A stretch of DNA of 64,000 bases, from NCBI RefSeq assembly GCF_030644365.1, contig NZ_CP130058.1:1178001-1242000 (forward strand), in the 5' to 3' direction. Shown here in pieces: positions 62,370-64,000 of this stretch (positions within the stretch are counted from its first letter, which is position 1; each line of letters opens with the position of its first letter). The translations under genes and the position numbers were made by a program. The notes under the pieces were generated by a model. That model saw only the letters and a list, made by a program, of their open reading frames with translations. It had not been told where the DNA came from and did no database searches. The stretch is from Schaalia sp. HMT-172 (GTDB lineage: Bacteria; Actinomycetota; Actinomycetes; Actinomycetales; Actinomycetaceae).

Positions 62370-64000
62370 ATGCCCATAGAGATGCTCGACAACACCGAGG
62401 GCAAACGCTTGGGAGACTCCCTGCGGGCCGTCCTCGACGACGAGGCGAAACTGTCGTTCATCAGCGCGCACGTCAGCTTGTTCGCCTTTGGAGAGTTACG
62501 GGAAGAACTTGAACGCTTGGATTCCGTGCGCGTGCTGTTCAACGAACCAACCTTTATATCGGACATGAAAGGGCTCGCCGATGCTCCGGAGTTCGAGCTC
62601 ACGCGACGTGCGCAGTGCGAGAGAGAAAGAGCGCTCACTGACTCGGCCCTGGAACTGTCGTTGCACAACAAGCTCAACCAGCGCGCTCTCGCGCGGGCGT
62701 GTGCATCCTGGCTGAGGGAGAAGGTTACGCTGCGCTCCGTGCGGCGCGAGCACATGCTCCAGCATCCGCCGACCTACGTCATCGAAGGCTCTGGCGCGAG
62801 TCCCCATTTGTTTTGGGGACAGGGCGCCACCTTCACCCTGGAGGGACTGGGAGTTGAACGCCGCCCGGACACGCTGACGATGATCACCCATTGTGCGGGG
62901 GATGAGGCCAAGGCACAGGTCGAATTCCTCATGGCGCAATTTGAGTCCGTGTGGGCCGACGACGCTAAGACCTGCGACGTCACCGAGCAGATCGCTTCGA
63001 AGATCGAGGCGCTGTACACTGACAATTCCCCCGAGTTCATCTATTTCCTGACCCTCTACCACATCTTCCGGCGTTTCCTCCAGGAGAACCAGGACCACAA
63101 TCCGCGTGAAGACACCGGCTTTTTCGAGTCGGTGATCTGGGGCAAGCTGTACGATTTCCAGAAGGACGCCGTCATTGGGGCGATTCGTAAGTTGGAAAAG
63201 TACAACGGTTGCATCATCGCCGACAGCGTCGGCCTGGGCAAGACGTTCGAAGCACTCGCCGTCATCAAGTACTACCAGCAGCTCAACAAGAACGTCCTGG
63301 TCCTGTGCCCCAAGCGCCTGCGTGAGAACTGGACGCTATGGACGCAGGCGAGTGATGAACGTAACCCGCTGGCGAAGGACCGATTCGCCTACAAGGTGCT
63401 GAACCACACGGACCTGTCGCGCCGCCGTGGGAAGAGCGGGGACACCGACCTGGAACACCTGCAGTGGGGGACATTCGATCTGGTGGTCATCGACGAGAGC
63501 CACAACTTCCGCAACAGGAGCGCGACAGCGGCGAGCACGAATCGTTACACGCGGCTGATGAACGAGGTGATCCGGGCCAACGGACGCACGAAGGTGCTCA
63601 TGCTGTCGGCGACCCCGATCAACAATCGCCTCACCGACCTGCGTAACCAAATCGAGCTCATCACGGAGGGGCGCGATGACTACCTCGAGAAGACCGACGG
63701 CATCACGTCCATTGACTCGGTGATGCGGCTGGCACAAAAACGCTTCAATCTGTGGTGTTCTCAGGCACATGGACGTCACACGACCCAGAGCTTCGCCGAG
63801 TACGTTAACGCTGACTATTTCCGGCTTCTCGATGCGCTGACAATTGCGCGTAGCCGAAAGCACATAGCGAAATACTACGGCACGCAGACGGGCTCGTTCC
63901 CCGCCCGCCTCGCTCCACGCAACGTCCAGGTGCCCATCGACGAACGCGGCGAGCTGCCTCCTATCGGGGCGCTATACGACATGATCAGCGACCTGACGTT
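62370..64000 (+). CDS. SNF2/superfamily II helicase, N-terminal part (defence-type)
   Basis: About 543 residues are visible; the frame is open to the window end. The first ~250 residues resemble the degenerate phospholipase-D-like N terminus of helicase proteins found in restriction and defence clusters (KLSFISAHVSLFAFGELREE), but I see no HKD nuclease motif. The helicase core has motif I IIADSVGLGKTFEALAVIKY near residue 283, motif II DLVVIDESHNFRNRS (DESH) near 374 and motif III MLSATPINNRL near 411. AGGAGAGG precedes the ATG. Codon use (TTG, ATA, AGA, CGA) is less GC-biased than in the suf genes, which suggests transfer. The C-terminal helicase lobe lies outside the window. Confidence 0.85.
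   Translation, partial: MPIEMLDNTEGKRLGDSLRAVLDDEAKLSFISAHVSLFAFGELREELERLDSVRVLFNEPTFISDMKGLADAPEFELTRRAQCERERALTDSALELSLHNKLNQRALARACASWLREKVTLRSVRREHMLQHPPTYVIEGSGASPHLFWGQGATFTLEGLGVERRPDTLTMITHCAGDEAKAQVEFLMAQFESVWADDAKTCDVTEQIASKIEALYTDNSPEFIYFLTLYHIFRRFLQENQDHNPREDTGFFESVIWGKLYDFQKDAVIGAIRKLEKYNGCIIADSVGLGKTFEALAVIKYYQQLNKNVLVLCPKRLRENWTLWTQASDERNPLAKDRFAYKVLNHTDLSRRRGKSGDTDLEHLQWGTFDLVVIDESHNFRNRSATAASTNRYTRLMNEVIRANGRTKVLMLSATPINNRLTDLRNQIELITEGRDDYLEKTDGITSIDSVMRLAQKRFNLWCSQAHGRHTTQSFAEYVNADYFRLLDALTIARSRKHIAKYYGTQTGSFPARLAPRNVQVPIDERGELPPIGALYDMISDLT

Overview
The window comes from a high-GC actinobacterium. The 16S rRNA gene, the gene order and the protein sequences fit Actinomycetaceae, most likely Schaalia or Actinomyces of the odontolytica type. 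The genus is inferred from recall, not from a search. Genes are dense, intergenic gaps are short, and 1- or 4-base stop/start overlaps are common. Many genes appear to be transcribed as leaderless mRNAs, with a -10 hexamer ending 6 or 7 bases before the start codon.

Region by region: 1-3.3 kb holds the end of dxr, the site-2 protease rseP and ispG (MEP isoprenoid pathway), then two small unassigned genes. proS and def follow (3.9-6.2 kb). From 6.3 to 13.1 kb lie a DUF3145 gene, an acyl-carrier-protein-like gene whose carrier serine is replaced by Asp, aspA, a flavin reductase, aceE and a DUF3052 gene. This looks like the actinobacterial aceE/fab neighbourhood without its fab genes. A tRNA-Val(TAC) follows. 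Then comes an AT-richer 3.3-kb gene for a STAND/NB-ARC ATPase with about ten TPR units, a candidate anti-phage sensor, bracketed by two hairpins with identical stems. From 16.8 to 28.6 kb there are ndh with an upstream iron box, a frameshifted acyl-CoA synthetase in an operon with lipA and lipB, a Nif3/zinc-ribbon pair whose ribbon has lost its cysteines, an intracellular GH29 fucosidase, yaaA, RNase P RNA, ppgK, map and panB. pheST, a flavodoxin, argR, argG, an O-antigen-ligase-like membrane protein, argH and tyrS fill 28.7-39.2 kb.

A complete 16S-23S-5S operon without spacer tRNAs lies at 39.2-44.9 kb. It is followed by a nine-gene, tightly overlapping cluster: an RGD-repeat/TPR/HAD fusion, a small ORF, tlyA, nadK, recN, steA, a MctB-like gene, pyrG and a NUDIX gene. 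This order matches the Rv1692-Rv1700 segment of Mycobacterium tuberculosis. A full SUF iron-sulfur operon (sufR-B-D-C-S-U and a DUF59 gene) runs from 55.8 to 62.2 kb. The right edge enters a large SNF2-type helicase with atypical codon use, probably the first gene of a DNA-defence or restriction module that continues outside the window.

Most of the window is housekeeping: isoprenoids, translation, protein maturation, lipoate and PDH, arginine synthesis, Fe-S assembly. The unusual content is the NB-ARC/TPR gene, the right-edge helicase, the repeat-rich HAD fusion, the serine-less ACP, and several regulatory palindromes.
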